Source: Asticcacaulis taihuensis (GTDB lineage: Bacteria > Pseudomonadota > Alphaproteobacteria > Caulobacterales > Caulobacteraceae). Taken from it: a DNA stretch of 64,000 nucleotides. Position 1 is the stretch's first letter; each line of letters opens with the position of its first letter. The notes below the pieces were generated by a model. The model saw only the letters and a list, made by a program, of their open reading frames with translations, had not been told where the DNA came from and searched no databases. Position numbers and translations under genes: made by a program. The stretch spans positions 149,400 through 213,399 of the forward strand of contig NZ_FMTS01000002.1 in NCBI RefSeq assembly GCF_900100255.1, read 5' to 3'. This document shows, piece after piece, positions 8,065 through 20,220 of the stretch.

Positions 8065-8183
8065 CGTTCGGCGTTTTCTGGACAATTGCAAAGGCAGTGC
8101 CGAAAGGGACGGTTATCCACGATTACGGCCGGCATGGCCAAGCGGAGCAAATGCCGGCACAATAGAGCGAAAGGAGATTAGAA

Positions 8184-8609
8184 ATGACCGATGCGGGAAA
8201 AGAGATGCTGGCCGCCATACTGGCCATGGGGGTTCTGCATTTCACCATGATGATGTGGCTTTATATGTCCCGAATGCGGGCCTTCAAACTGGCCGGCGTA
8301 ACGCCGGATACCGCCACCTTTGCCACCATGCGCAAGCTGCCAGACTGGGCGCTCAATCCCGCCGCCAATTACAACAACCTGACCGAGGCCCCGCCGCTCT
8401 TCTATGCCGTTGTCATCGTCATCGTACTGCTCGGCCAGGCGGATATGGTCAATGTGACGCTGGCCTGGCTCTATGTCGCCATCCGCGTGGCCCATTCGCT
8501 GTGGCAGTCACTGGTCAACCGGATCAGCATCCGGATGATGCTGTTCGCCGCCTCTTGGTTTGTGCTTGCGGCGATGATTGTGCGCAGCGGCTGGCAGGTG
8601 TTGACCTAA
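8184..8609 (+). CDS. MAPEG family membrane protein
   Basis: A 141-residue protein with four hydrophobic segments, the size and layout of bacterial MAPEG (membrane-associated proteins in eicosanoid and glutathione metabolism). The segment WALNPAANYNNLTEAPPLFYAVV carries the NY-N-E-P pattern that contributes to the glutathione site, and VAIRVAHSLWQSLVNRISIR-like residues form the conserved R-HS region. AAAGGAGATTAGAA before the ATG is a strong ribosome binding site. Members usually conjugate glutathione to lipophilic substrates or reduce peroxides; the substrate here is unknown. Confidence 0.85.
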   Translation: MTDAGKEMLAAILAMGVLHFTMMMWLYMSRMRAFKLAGVTPDTATFATMRKLPDWALNPAANYNNLTEAPPLFYAVVIVIVLLGQADMVNVTLAWLYVAIRVAHSLWQSLVNRISIRMMLFAASWFVLAAMIVRSGWQVLT

Positions 8610-8610
8610 T

Positions 8611-8765
8611 CTCCTCCCCTGCGAAGCGGGGGAGGTGTCAGCGCTAAGCCCGCAGGGCTGGTGTCGCTGACGGAGGGGGCACCCCATCATTCGCAACGCC
8701 CCCTCCGTCTCGACGCGCTTCGCTTGCTCGACACCTACCCCGTACGCTGCGCTACAGGGGAGGAG
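8611..8765. repeat. Family B intergenic repeat, copy 1
   Basis: It lies between the 3' ends of two converging genes. The element runs CTCCTCCCCT, CGGGGGAGGTGTCAGCG, GTGTCGCTGACGGAGGGGGC, then the complementary GCCCCCTCCGTC, GACACCTACCCC and CTACAGGGGAGGAG. Outer and inner arms are complementary, so the RNA would fold into a long branched hairpin from either strand. Confidence 0.85.
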
Positions 8766-8770
8766 AAAAC

Positions 8771-10375
<1,605 letters not shown>

Positions 10376-10413
10376 GGCCGGAGGCGTTAGCCGTTTGGGG
10401 GATAAATGTCAAA

Positions 10414-10579
10414 GTAAGAAACCCCACCACCGCATCTCAGCCTTCGGCTTTGTGCGGTCCCCCTCCCCGGCATAGCCGGGGAGGTATAAGAAAGCTCATT
10501 CCTAAATTATACCTCCCCAGTTTTACTGGGGAGGGGGACCGCAAGCGAAGCGAAGTGGTGGTGGGGTTTCTTGCTTTTA
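10414..10579. repeat. Family A intergenic repeat, copy 2 (full length)
   Basis: A complete copy: GTAAGAAACCCCACCACC, GCGGTCCCCCTCCCC, GGGGAGGTATAAG, then the mirror ATACCTCCCC, GGGGAGGGGGACCGC and GTGGTGGGGTTTCTTGC. The two halves are complementary over most of about 165 bases, interrupted by two small inner hairpins. It sits at the 3' end of the nitrilase-like gene and upstream of prfC. Confidence 0.88.
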
Positions 10580-11920
10580 CGTTTTCCGTCGCCACATCAG
10601 CAGCCCAAGCAATCCAAGCCACATCACCACCATAATCTGCGCAAAGACGTCACTGATGCGGCTATAGAGCGTATGGCCCTTCCCTGTCGGCAGATCACCA
10701 ACCAGCATGGATGGTCCTTTTATCGTGCGCTTCTCTGCAATGATGCGGCCCTTGGAATCACTCAGCGTCATCAAACCCTGCGAGGCCGACCGCGCCAGCG
10801 AGAAACCGTTCTCAACCCCGCGCACCACCGCCATGCGGCCATGCAGATAACGGTCGCGGTCGAAATCCCACGCCGGCACCAGCATAAGTGCCACATCCCG
10901 CTTACCGTAGAGACGCAGGTCGGAAGCAAAATCCATGTCCTTGCAGATGGCGATCCCACCCGGTTGCCCGCCGATATCAGTCGCCAGCTCGGCATGACCC
11001 GGCCGGTATTCCGCTTCCAGACCCGGCACCATGCGCTTCTTGAGATAGAAACGCGTGTTCGCGCCTTCATAAAGCGCCGCGATATTCAGCCGTCCTCCCT
11101 TCACCGGACCATGGAGCCCCGCGACAATGACGCTATTTGAAGTCAGTTGCGTGCCCGCCGCCAACATCTTTTCCGGCAGGACAATGGCAGCGGGCTTTTG
11201 CGCGGCAGCTTGCATAATCTGCGCATTGAAAGCTGCCGCGATTTCGCCATTGGCTTCGGGATGATCATATATCCGCCCGGCATAGCGGTCATCGCTTAGC
11301 AGGGCGATCTTCACCGAGGGTCCGGGCGGCTGAGCCAGTTGCCAGAAACCATAGACCAGCGCCAGCACGACCGGCACGCCCCAGGCGGCCAATGTGGCCA
11401 TATCTCGCGGCTTGAGGCATAGGACGGCCAATCCGGCCGGAATGACCGCCGCCAGAAAGCTCAGCCCCGCGATCCCGGCCAGGGACGCCGTTTGCAGCAA
11501 GGGCAGGACATCGACCAATGTGTAGCCCAGCGCACCAAAACTGCCATTGGGCGACACCAGGCCATAAAGATATTCGATAGCGGCGGTCATGGCCGCGAAA
11601 CCAATGACGGCAGCGGCCGGTGATAGGCGGTGATACAGCCCGCGCATAAACACCACCACCAGGGCGAATACCAGGGCCTGATACACCGCCAAACCATAGA
11701 TCAGCGGCAGGACGCGGCCATAGAACCAAATCGGTCCCGCCTCGCCTATCAGACCGGCAATGAAGGCCAGACCAAAGACCAGAAAAGCTTTCGGCGCGCG
11801 CAGGGCAAAGACGAGCAACGGCACCGGCGCCACCAGCACCAGCCAGCCGAATTGTCCGGTATCACGGCTCACCGCCAGTAAAGCCCCCGATAGTAAAGCC
11901 GCGCCTATGCCCCATTTCAT
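10577..11920 (-). CDS. Apolipoprotein N-acyltransferase-like carbon-nitrogen hydrolase
   Basis: A 447-residue protein. About seven membrane segments fill residues 5-195, followed by a nitrilase-fold domain and a final membrane segment, the overall plan of Lnt. The putative Glu-Lys-Cys triad is E250 (VLPEKM), K294 (YLKKRMVPGLE) and C326 (AICKDMD). It is shorter than E. coli Lnt (512), and the surrounding motifs (PEKM and ICKD rather than PET and VCYE) differ, so this is probably a paralogue acting on another amine or acyl substrate. The start at 11920 has GGGAG upstream and overlaps the TetR stop in ATGA. Regulation by that TetR protein is likely. Confidence 0.75.
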   Translation of the reverse strand: MKWGIGAALLSGALLAVSRDTGQFGWLVLVAPVPLLVFALRAPKAFLVFGLAFIAGLIGEAGPIWFYGRVLPLIYGLAVYQALVFALVVVFMRGLYHRLSPAAAVIGFAAMTAAIEYLYGLVSPNGSFGALGYTLVDVLPLLQTASLAGIAGLSFLAAVIPAGLAVLCLKPRDMATLAAWGVPVVLALVYGFWQLAQPPGPSVKIALLSDDRYAGRIYDHPEANGEIAAAFNAQIMQAAAQKPAAIVLPEKMLAAGTQLTSNSVIVAGLHGPVKGGRLNIAALYEGANTRFYLKKRMVPGLEAEYRPGHAELATDIGGQPGGIAICKDMDFASDLRLYGKRDVALMLVPAWDFDRDRYLHGRMAVVRGVENGFSLARSASQGLMTLSDSKGRIIAEKRTIKGPSMLVGDLPTGKGHTLYSRISDVFAQIMVVMWLGLLGLLMWRRKT

Positions 11921-12489
11921 TGCCCGTCTCCCTTGAGATATATTCGTTCCGCCGAGCGCAAACACAGCGCGGTGAATTCCGGCCGCGACAGGTTAAACCG
12001 GCCGGAGCGATGTAGCCCCACCAGCCCCTGCAATACGCCCCAGACCGCCATGGCCAGTTCCAGCGGCGGCCCTGTGCGCACCAGCCCCGCCGCCTGGCCT
12101 TCAGCAATACGCTGCGCGAAGCCGCCGATCACCGGCGAGCGACCGGCTTCGAAATCTTCCGGATAGATGCGTTCGGCGCGCGTCTTCAGCACGAAGGCGG
12201 CATCAAACAGGGCCGGCTCATCAAGTGCGTAGTCGACAAAGGCCGTCGCCATCGCCTCGAAGCCCGCAAGCAATGGCAAATCCGCCATCGCCTGAATGCG
12301 GCTTTGCCACCGGCCCAGAGCATATTCACCGAGGGCCTGCAACAGGGCGGCCTTGTCAGCGAAGTGACGATAGACCGCCATCGGGGTGATCCCCGCCTTC
12401 TGGCCGACAGCGCGCAGGCTCAAGGACTCCAACCCTTTGGCTTCGAGTTCGGCGATGGCAATGGTCAGGATGCGGTCTCGTGTCGTCAT
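11917..12489 (-). CDS. TetR/AcrR family transcriptional regulator
   Basis: A 190-residue protein. The N-terminal helix-turn-helix (RDRILTIAIAELEAKGLESLSLRAVGQKAGITPMAVYRHF) is a textbook TetR DNA-binding domain, followed by a helical ligand-binding/dimer domain ending with SAERIYL. A palindrome abuts its start codon, and the downstream Lnt-like gene is translationally coupled through ATGA. This points to an autoregulated two-gene operon. No ribosome binding site separates operator and start, so the mRNA may be leaderless. The inducer is unknown. Confidence 0.88.
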   Translation of the reverse strand: MTTRDRILTIAIAELEAKGLESLSLRAVGQKAGITPMAVYRHFADKAALLQALGEYALGRWQSRIQAMADLPLLAGFEAMATAFVDYALDEPALFDAAFVLKTRAERIYPEDFEAGRSPVIGGFAQRIAEGQAAGLVRTGPPLELAMAVWGVLQGLVGLHRSGRFNLSRPEFTALCLRSAERIYLKGDGQ

Positions 12490-12504
12490 GTATACGGCGT
12501 ATAC
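12490..12504. promoter_or_regulatory. Probable TetR operator touching the start codon
   Basis: GTATACGGCGTATAC has two perfect 7-base arms around one central base, the usual form of a TetR-family operator. It begins at the base next to the TetR start codon (12489). A bound dimer would block the start site of transcription itself. Confidence 0.65.
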
Positions 12505-12694
12505 TTTAACGCCTCACATGGCAAGCGTTCAATTTCGTCCCTAAAAACAACGCAGCCGCGATAATCGGATAAAATTCAGACTTTGGTAAGATTGTGGCAA
12601 CGGTCCCTTAACCAAAGCTGTTCACTATGGCTCGTGAAAAGCCCTGCCCGGAGTCTCATTTCCGGCGGGGCGAGCAGTAAACACGGGGTATGTT

Positions 12695-15214
12695 GTGGAC
12701 GACTTAATTGCTGAATTCCTGACCGAAACCGCTGAAAGCCTTGAGGTCGTCGATAGCGAACTGGTCAAGTTCGAAGCCAACCCCACCGAGCGCAAGACGC
12801 TCGACAACATTTTCCGCCTGGTCCACACGGTCAAGGGCACCTGCGGCTTCCTGGGGCTGTCGCGCCTCGAAGCCGTGGCCCATGCCGGCGAAACCCTGCT
12901 CGGCCGCTTCCGTGACGGCAAGCTGGAAGTCACGCCACTGGCCGTGACCCTGGTTCTGCACTCCATCGACCGCATCAAGGTGATCCTGGCCGGCCTGGAA
13001 GCCACCGGCAACGAGCCCGATGGCGACGACCACGATCTGATCAGCCAACTGGAAGCCATGGCCGAGGGCCAGGAAGTCGATCTGTCCACCGTCAAGACCG
13101 TCGAAGTGCCGGATCGCCCGATCGGCGCCGAAATCGACGCCGCTGAAATCACCGCGCCGGCGCTCGGTGTCGGCGATATCGATCCCGCCACCGGCCGCGC
13201 CCTGCGCCCCGGCGAAGTCTCCGAAGCCGAACTGGAAGCCGCCTTTGCCGCCGCAGATGGCCCCGAAGATGGCCTCAAGCCGGGCGACATCGATCCCGCC
13301 ACCGGCCGCCAGTTGCGCCCCGGCGAAGTCTCCGAAGCCGATCTCGAAGCCGCTTTCGCCGCCGCCGAGGCGCCGGACTGGATGAACGATTCGGCGCCGG
13401 AACCGGTCGCCGAAGTGAAAGCGGAGCCGGTCAAGGCACCTGAGCCGGTCAAGGCCGCAGCACCCGTCGCCCCGAAGACACCCGCCGCGCCCGAACCGGC
13501 CCCTTCGCTTGGCGGCGAAGATGCGCAAGGCATCGCCACCACGCAATCGATCCGCGTCTCGGTCGATGTGCTCGAAGGACTGATGACCCTCGTTTCGGAA
13601 ATGGTGCTGACCCGTAACCAGCTCCTCCAGATTTCCAGAAATCGTGAAGATTCCGCCTTCGCCACCCCGCTGCAACGCCTCTCGACGCTTACCGGCGAGT
13701 TGCAGGACAGCGTCATGAAGACCCGGATGCAGCCGATCGGCGCGGCGTGGAAAAAACTGCCCCGCCTTGTGCGCGATCTTTCCTACGAACTCGGCAAGAA
13801 GATCGACCTCGTCATGGAAGGCGAAGGCACCGAACTCGATCGCCAGGTGCTGGAACTCATCCGCGACCCGCTGACCCACATGGTGCGCAATTCGGCCGAC
13901 CACGGCCTGGAAGGCACACAGGAGCGTATCGACCTTGGCAAGCCGGCCAACGGCACCATCAAGCTGGCGGCCTTCCACGAAGGCGGCTACATCGTCATCC
14001 GCATCGCCGATAACGGCCGCGGCCTGAATACCGCCCGTATCCGCGAAAAGATCATCGAAAAGGGCCTGGCCTCGCGCGGCGAAGTCGAGGGCATGAATGA
14101 TCAGCAGATTCACCGCTTCATCTTCGCGCCCGGCTTCTCGACGGCGGCGGCGGTCACCAACCTCTCCGGCCGCGGCGTCGGCATGGACGTGGTGCGCACC
14201 AATATCGAGCAGATCGGCGGCCAGATCGACCTGAATTCGGTGGCCGGCCAGGGCACCACCTTCACCATCAAGATTCCGCTGACCCTGGCCATCGTCTCGG
14301 CCCTGATCGTCGGCGCCGGCGCCCAAAAATTCGCCGTGCCGCAGACCTCGGTCATGGAACTGGTCCGTACCGGACAAAACGCCGAGCACCGGATCGAAAA
14401 GATCAATGACGCACTCGTCCTGCGCCTGCGCAACAAACTGCTGCCGCTGGTCCAGCTTGGCCCGACGCTCCAGCTTGAGGCGGCGAAGGACGAAGACGCC
14501 ACCTTCGTCATGGTCATCCAGGTCGGTGAGCGCCGCTATGGCCTGGTCGTCAATGACGTGCTGGATACGGAAGAAATCGTCGTCAAGCCGCTGGCCACCA
14601 TCCTGCGCGATGTCGATGTCTTCTCCGGCGCCACCATCCTGGGCGATGGCTCGGTCGTGCTGATCCTCGATCCGAATGCCATGTCTGAGCGCGCCGGCAA
14701 CATGCTGGAAGAAAAGGCCGCCGAGGAGACGGAAGAGACCATCACCGACGCCGGCAGCCAGAAGGTCGCCATGCTGCTCTTCAAGGCCGGCAACGGCGCG
14801 CCGAAGGCCGTCGAACTGGAGCATATCACGCGCCTCGAACATGTCGAATCGTCGCAGATCGAGATCATGGAAGGCCGCGCCGCCCTGCAATATCGCGGCA
14901 AGCTGATGCCGATCCTGACCGTCAACAGCGATTTCTCCGGCCTGATCTCGGCCCACAGCGACGAAACCCACATCCAGCCCCTGCTGGTCTTCACCGGCGA
15001 AGGCTATGCCATGGGGCTGGCGGTCGATGAGATCGTCGATGTCGTCGAAGACCACATGACCATCGAGCTGTCGGCCGATCGTCCGGGCGTTCGCGGCACC
15101 GCCATTGTGGCCGGTCGCGCCTGCGAAATCCTCGATGTCGATTATTACCACCTGCGCGGTCTGGCCGAACACCAGCGCCAGCCCGCCCATTCCAGTGAAA
15201 AGGCCGTCGCATGA
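12695..15214 (+). CDS. cheA: Chemotaxis histidine kinase CheA
   Basis: An 839-residue soluble kinase starting with GTG. An N-terminal HPt domain carries the phospho-accepting H44 (LVHTVKGTCGFL). A variable Ala/Glu/Pro linker at about 135-275 holds two near-identical segments. Next come the dimerisation helices, the HATPase core (N box MVRNSADHGLE, G1 ADNGRGL, G2 GRGVGMDVVRTNI), and a C-terminal CheW-like domain at about 530-660. A second CheW-like domain follows at about 685-825, an extra module compared with E. coli CheA (654). It heads the cheA-W-Y-B-R operon and passes phosphate to CheY and CheB. No receptor gene is in the cluster. Confidence 0.96.
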   Translation: MDDLIAEFLTETAESLEVVDSELVKFEANPTERKTLDNIFRLVHTVKGTCGFLGLSRLEAVAHAGETLLGRFRDGKLEVTPLAVTLVLHSIDRIKVILAGLEATGNEPDGDDHDLISQLEAMAEGQEVDLSTVKTVEVPDRPIGAEIDAAEITAPALGVGDIDPATGRALRPGEVSEAELEAAFAAADGPEDGLKPGDIDPATGRQLRPGEVSEADLEAAFAAAEAPDWMNDSAPEPVAEVKAEPVKAPEPVKAAAPVAPKTPAAPEPAPSLGGEDAQGIATTQSIRVSVDVLEGLMTLVSEMVLTRNQLLQISRNREDSAFATPLQRLSTLTGELQDSVMKTRMQPIGAAWKKLPRLVRDLSYELGKKIDLVMEGEGTELDRQVLELIRDPLTHMVRNSADHGLEGTQERIDLGKPANGTIKLAAFHEGGYIVIRIADNGRGLNTARIREKIIEKGLASRGEVEGMNDQQIHRFIFAPGFSTAAAVTNLSGRGVGMDVVRTNIEQIGGQIDLNSVAGQGTTFTIKIPLTLAIVSALIVGAGAQKFAVPQTSVMELVRTGQNAEHRIEKINDALVLRLRNKLLPLVQLGPTLQLEAAKDEDATFVMVIQVGERRYGLVVNDVLDTEEIVVKPLATILRDVDVFSGATILGDGSVVLILDPNAMSERAGNMLEEKAAEETEETITDAGSQKVAMLLFKAGNGAPKAVELEHITRLEHVESSQIEIMEGRAALQYRGKLMPILTVNSDFSGLISAHSDETHIQPLLVFTGEGYAMGLAVDEIVDVVEDHMTIELSADRPGVRGTAIVAGRACEILDVDYYHLRGLAEHQRQPAHSSEKAVA
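13175..13365 (+). repeat. Direct repeat within the cheA linker
   Basis: About 80 bases at 13175-13254 recur at 13286-13365 with few changes, a period of 111 bases or 37 codons. Each unit encodes DIDPATGR, LRPGEVSEA and LEAAFAAA. In-frame duplication within the linker that tethers HPt to the kinase core is the simplest explanation. Confidence 0.85.
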
Positions 15215-15654
15215 GCCTGCGTGATTATGTAACCCTCCGCGTCGGCGGCCAGCTTTTCGGTGTCGATGCCGCCCGCGTCCACGATGTCTTCCATCCGCGC
15301 GGCCTGACGCCTGTGCCTTTGTCGCGCTCGGAAATCGCCGGCGTGCTCAACCTGCGCGGCCGCATCGTCACCGCGGTCTGCGCCCGCCGTCGCTTAGGCT
15401 TGCCGCCCCGCGAAGAGGGCGCGCCTGAGCCGCTGGCCATTGGCCTGGAAGTGCATGGCGACAGTTACGGCCTCGTTATCGACTCGGTCGATGAAGTGCT
15501 GAAGCTCGATGATGAAAAGTTCCACGCCCCTCCCGGCAACCTTCCCCCGCGCTGGGCAGAAATAATCGTCGGCGTTTATCAATTGGAAAAGGAACTTCTG
15601 ATAGTGTTGGACCCACACACGCTTTTGGATGCCGCACATCTGAAGGCCGCATAA
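15211..15654 (+). CDS. cheW: Chemotaxis coupling protein CheW
   Basis: A 147-residue protein with the double beta-barrel CheW fold: YVTLRVGGQLFGVDAARVHDVF at the start, the middle segment GVLNLRGRIVTAVCARRRLGLP, and DSYGLVIDSVDEVLKL. It links receptors to CheA. ATGA overlap (15211-15214) couples it to cheA. The length is normal (E. coli 167). Confidence 0.93.
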   Translation: MSLRDYVTLRVGGQLFGVDAARVHDVFHPRGLTPVPLSRSEIAGVLNLRGRIVTAVCARRRLGLPPREEGAPEPLAIGLEVHGDSYGLVIDSVDEVLKLDDEKFHAPPGNLPPRWAEIIVGVYQLEKELLIVLDPHTLLDAAHLKAA

Positions 15655-15684
15655 ACGCCTTTTAGAATATTAGGGGAAAACAGG

Positions 15685-16050
15685 ATGAAAACCTGTCTCG
15701 TTGTCGATGATAGCCGCGTGATACGCAAGGTCGCCAGACGCATCCTGGAAAACCTGCAATTCGAGGTCTCCGAGGCCAATGACGGCCTCGAAGCGCTTAA
15801 ATCCTGCAAGGAAAAGATGCCCTCCGCCATCCTGCTCGACTGGAACATGCCGGTCATGGACGGGATCACCTTCCTGCGCCAGTTGCGCAAGGAAGACGGC
15901 GGCAAGGCCCCTGTCGTGGTCTTCTGCACCACCGAGAACGACCTGGCTCACATTACCGAGGCCCTGACCGAAGGCGCTTCTGAATACATTATGAAGCCGT
16001 TCGACGGTGAGATTCTCGAAGCCAAGTTCTCGGAAGTCGGCCTGCTGTAA
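15685..16050 (+). CDS. cheY: Chemotaxis response regulator CheY
   Basis: A 121-residue single-domain receiver. The acidic pair D8-D9, phosphorylation site D52 (LLDWNMPVMDG), conserved T (FCTTEND) and lysine (IMKPFDGE) are all present. Phospho-CheY would act at the flagellar switch (FliM/FliN). It carries a good ribosome binding site (TTAGGGGAAAACAGG). A hairpin follows at 16071-16095, before cheB. Confidence 0.93.
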   Translation: MKTCLVVDDSRVIRKVARRILENLQFEVSEANDGLEALKSCKEKMPSAILLDWNMPVMDGITFLRQLRKEDGGKAPVVVFCTTENDLAHITEALTEGASEYIMKPFDGEILEAKFSEVGLL

Positions 16051-16070
16051 TATCTCTTTTGACGGCTCTG

Positions 16071-16095
16071 GAAGCGCCCCAAGGCGGGCGCTTTC
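16071..16095 (+). terminator. Hairpin between cheY and cheB
   Basis: AAGCGCCC and GGGCGCTT pair over 8 bp with a six-base loop. There is no T-tract after it, so it may be a partial terminator or an RNA processing site that sets the ratio of cheA-W-Y to cheB-R products. Confidence 0.45.
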
Positions 16096-16152
16096 AGGGA
16101 GTAAACGCCCAATAAAAAAGTATTCGCGTATTCATTTTTTCCGGCTCCATTC

Positions 16153-17342
16153 ATGTCTTTAAATCCCCATACCGCTGCGTCCTTGCGGCCCCTGAAAATC
16201 ATGATCGTCGATGACTCGGCGGTCGTGCGGGGGCTCATCTCGCGCTGGCTGGAACATGAGCCGGACATGGTCCTGGCGGGCCTGGCCATTGATGGCGCCA
16301 AGGGCGTGGAAAAGGTCAAGGAAATCCAGCCGGACGTGCTGATCCTCGATATCGAAATGCCGAACATGGGCGGTCTCGAAGCCCTGCCCAAGCTGCTGGC
16401 CGCCAAGCCGGGCCTCAAGGTGCTGATGGCCTCGACCCTGACGACACGCGGCGCCAATGTCACCTTGCGCGCGCTCGAACTGGGTGCCGCCGACTATATT
16501 CCGAAGCCCGACTCGACCCGCATCGGTGGCGCCGACGGCTTCCGCACCGAATTGCTGACCAAGATTCGCGCCCTGTGTGGCCGCACGCGCTCCTGGCCGG
16601 CGCCAGCGCCGGCGCCCGCGCCGGAAAAGCCTGCCACGCTGGAGCGTTCCTCGGCTCTGATATCGTCTCAGGCGCCGCGCCCGGCGCCTCTGGCCGCGCC
16701 GAAGCCGGTCATCACCCCGGTAGCACCGATCGTGCGGCCGCGCAGCACAGGCCCCAAGCGCATAGACTGCCTCGTGGTCGGCGCCTCGACCGGCGGCCCG
16801 CCGGCCCTGCGCGCCTTCCTGCTCGGCCTCGGCCCTGACTGGAAGATTCCCGTGCTGATCGTGCAGCACATGCCGGCCACCTTCACCGCCATTCTCGCCG
16901 AACACCTCGACAAGGCCCTGCCGCAAAAGGTGCAGGAGGCGAAGGACGGGATGCTGATCGAGAGCCGCAATATCTATATCGCCCCCGGCGACTGGCACAT
17001 GACCATCAAGAACGACCCGATCGTCAAGCAGATCAAGCTGGACCAGGGGCCGCAGGTCAACTGGTGCCGCCCGGCGGTTGATCCCCTGTTCAAGACCGCT
17101 GCCGATGTCTATGGCAATCATGCGCTCGGCGTGGTGCTGACCGGCATGGGCCACGATGGCCGCGATGGCGCAAAGGCGCTGGTCGATGTTAACGGCTCCG
17201 TCATGGTGCAGGATGAAGCCACCAGCGTCGTCTGGGGGATGCCCGGCGCCGTGGCCGAAGCCGGCCTCGCTGAAATCATCAAACCGATCGAAGGGCTCAG
17301 TGCGGCCTGTAAAGCTTTTGCGCGCGGGGAGCGTCCAAACTA

Positions 17343-17343
<1 letters not shown>
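16153..17343 (+). CDS. cheB: Chemotaxis receptor methylesterase/deamidase CheB
   Basis: A 396-residue two-domain protein. The receiver (residues 14-135) has phospho-site D66 (LILDIEMPNMGG). A Pro/Ala-rich linker (about 147-200) joins it to the esterase domain, with catalytic S212 (GASTGGPPAL), H239 (VQHMPATFT) and an Asp in TGMGHDGRDG. It removes methyl groups from receptor glutamates when activated by CheA phosphate. Its stop overlaps the cheR start by one base. Confidence 0.95.
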
Positions 17344-19294
<1,951 letters not shown>

Positions 19295-19302
19295 AGACAA
19301 AT

Positions 19303-19337
19303 AAAAAATCCCCCAGGACGGTCCTGGGGGATTTTTT
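19303..19337. terminator. Strong intrinsic terminator after the aldo/keto reductase
   Basis: A long stem with TCCCCCAGGAC paired to GTCCTGGGGGA is flanked by A6 on the left and T6 on the right. The symmetry lets it work in both directions, serving also the converging DUF4142 gene at 19382. Confidence 0.92.
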
Positions 19338-19381
19338 CGCCCGCGATCAGGTCAAAGACCTGACCCGCTGACGCAGAAACG

Positions 19382-20026
19382 TTAGTTACCGCCCTGGCCT
19401 ACCGAATCCAGCTTGTCGCCATTGGCGGCGAGGGTCGGCAGGGTATTGGCGGCGAAGGTCTTCACCGATTCATCGGTGCCGGCGGCGGCGTAGGACTTGA
19501 ACACACCCTCTGCCTTGTCCGTTACGTCTCCCATGGCGGCGACATATTTGGTGTCGAAATCGGCGCCCTTGGCGGCCTTCAGTTCACCGAGCTTCATATT
19601 GTAGTCGTCGGTAAAGTTCTGGTCGAAGTGCATGTCCGAGGTCGAACCCTGGATGGCGGTGACCATCGCGGTGCGGGTCTTCAAACTGTTATCGAGCACG
19701 GCCTGAGCGGCGGCCTTGACATCGGCGCTTTCGCCCTGCGTGGCAGCCAATTGGCTGGCGGCAATGCTGAACTCATTGGCCATGAAGGCTTCCTTCATGA
19801 AATCCTTGGCCGCATTGGCATCGGCGGCAACAGCCGGCGCCGTGGCGGGCACAGCAGCAGGGGCAGCCGGATCAATGGCCGGCGTCGTGACGGGTGCCGT
19901 CACTGGCGGCACGGTGGGCTGTGCATCCGGGGTCGTGGCCTGACCCGTAGTCTGGGCCGAGGCCCCGAGGGCGGTGGCCGCCATAAACGCGGCCAGAATA
20001 CCGGAAACCTTAAATATGTTTTTCAT
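19382..20026 (-). CDS. DUF4142 domain-containing secreted protein
   Basis: A 214-residue protein. The start at 20026 is chosen because AGGA lies seven bases upstream and the sequence opens with a Sec signal peptide (MKNIFKVSGILAAFMAATAL) ending at ASAQ. A Pro/Thr/Ala-rich linker at about 25-75 leads to the helical DUF4142 domain (KDFMKEAFMANEFSIAASQLA, then LKTRTAMV, then MKLGELKAAKGADFDTKYV). These are ferritin-like four-helix periplasmic proteins of unclear function, often induced by stress. Confidence 0.87.
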   Translation of the reverse strand: MKNIFKVSGILAAFMAATALGASAQTTGQATTPDAQPTVPPVTAPVTTPAIDPAAPAAVPATAPAVAADANAAKDFMKEAFMANEFSIAASQLAATQGESADVKAAAQAVLDNSLKTRTAMVTAIQGSTSDMHFDQNFTDDYNMKLGELKAAKGADFDTKYVAAMGDVTDKAEGVFKSYAAAGTDESVKTFAANTLPTLAANGDKLDSVGQGGN

Positions 20027-20220
20027 AACAGTCCTCATTTTAACGATCTGCACCTGTTGAGCGGGTGCCGGCTGAGAACTGTGAAAGTAAAGACACGCCT
20101 TGGTGGAAATGGGGCTGTTTAAATAAGAGGCCGTACCCCATCGCCGCCCAGAAAATAAAAAAGCCATAGGCGCAGGCGGCAAGCGCACGGCAATCAGGGC
20201 CAGATCGTGGCAAAAAGCCG

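Noticed and set aside
6591-8165. Plus-strand frame opposite the helical-repeat gene
   Set aside because: It has no recognisable domain; the minus-strand frame has helical repeats and sits in an operon-like arrangement.
12704-15190. Very long open frame on the minus strand opposite cheA
   Set aside because: It mirrors cheA codon by codon, has no family features and no ribosome binding site. Long antisense frames are expected in GC-rich genes with strong third-base bias.
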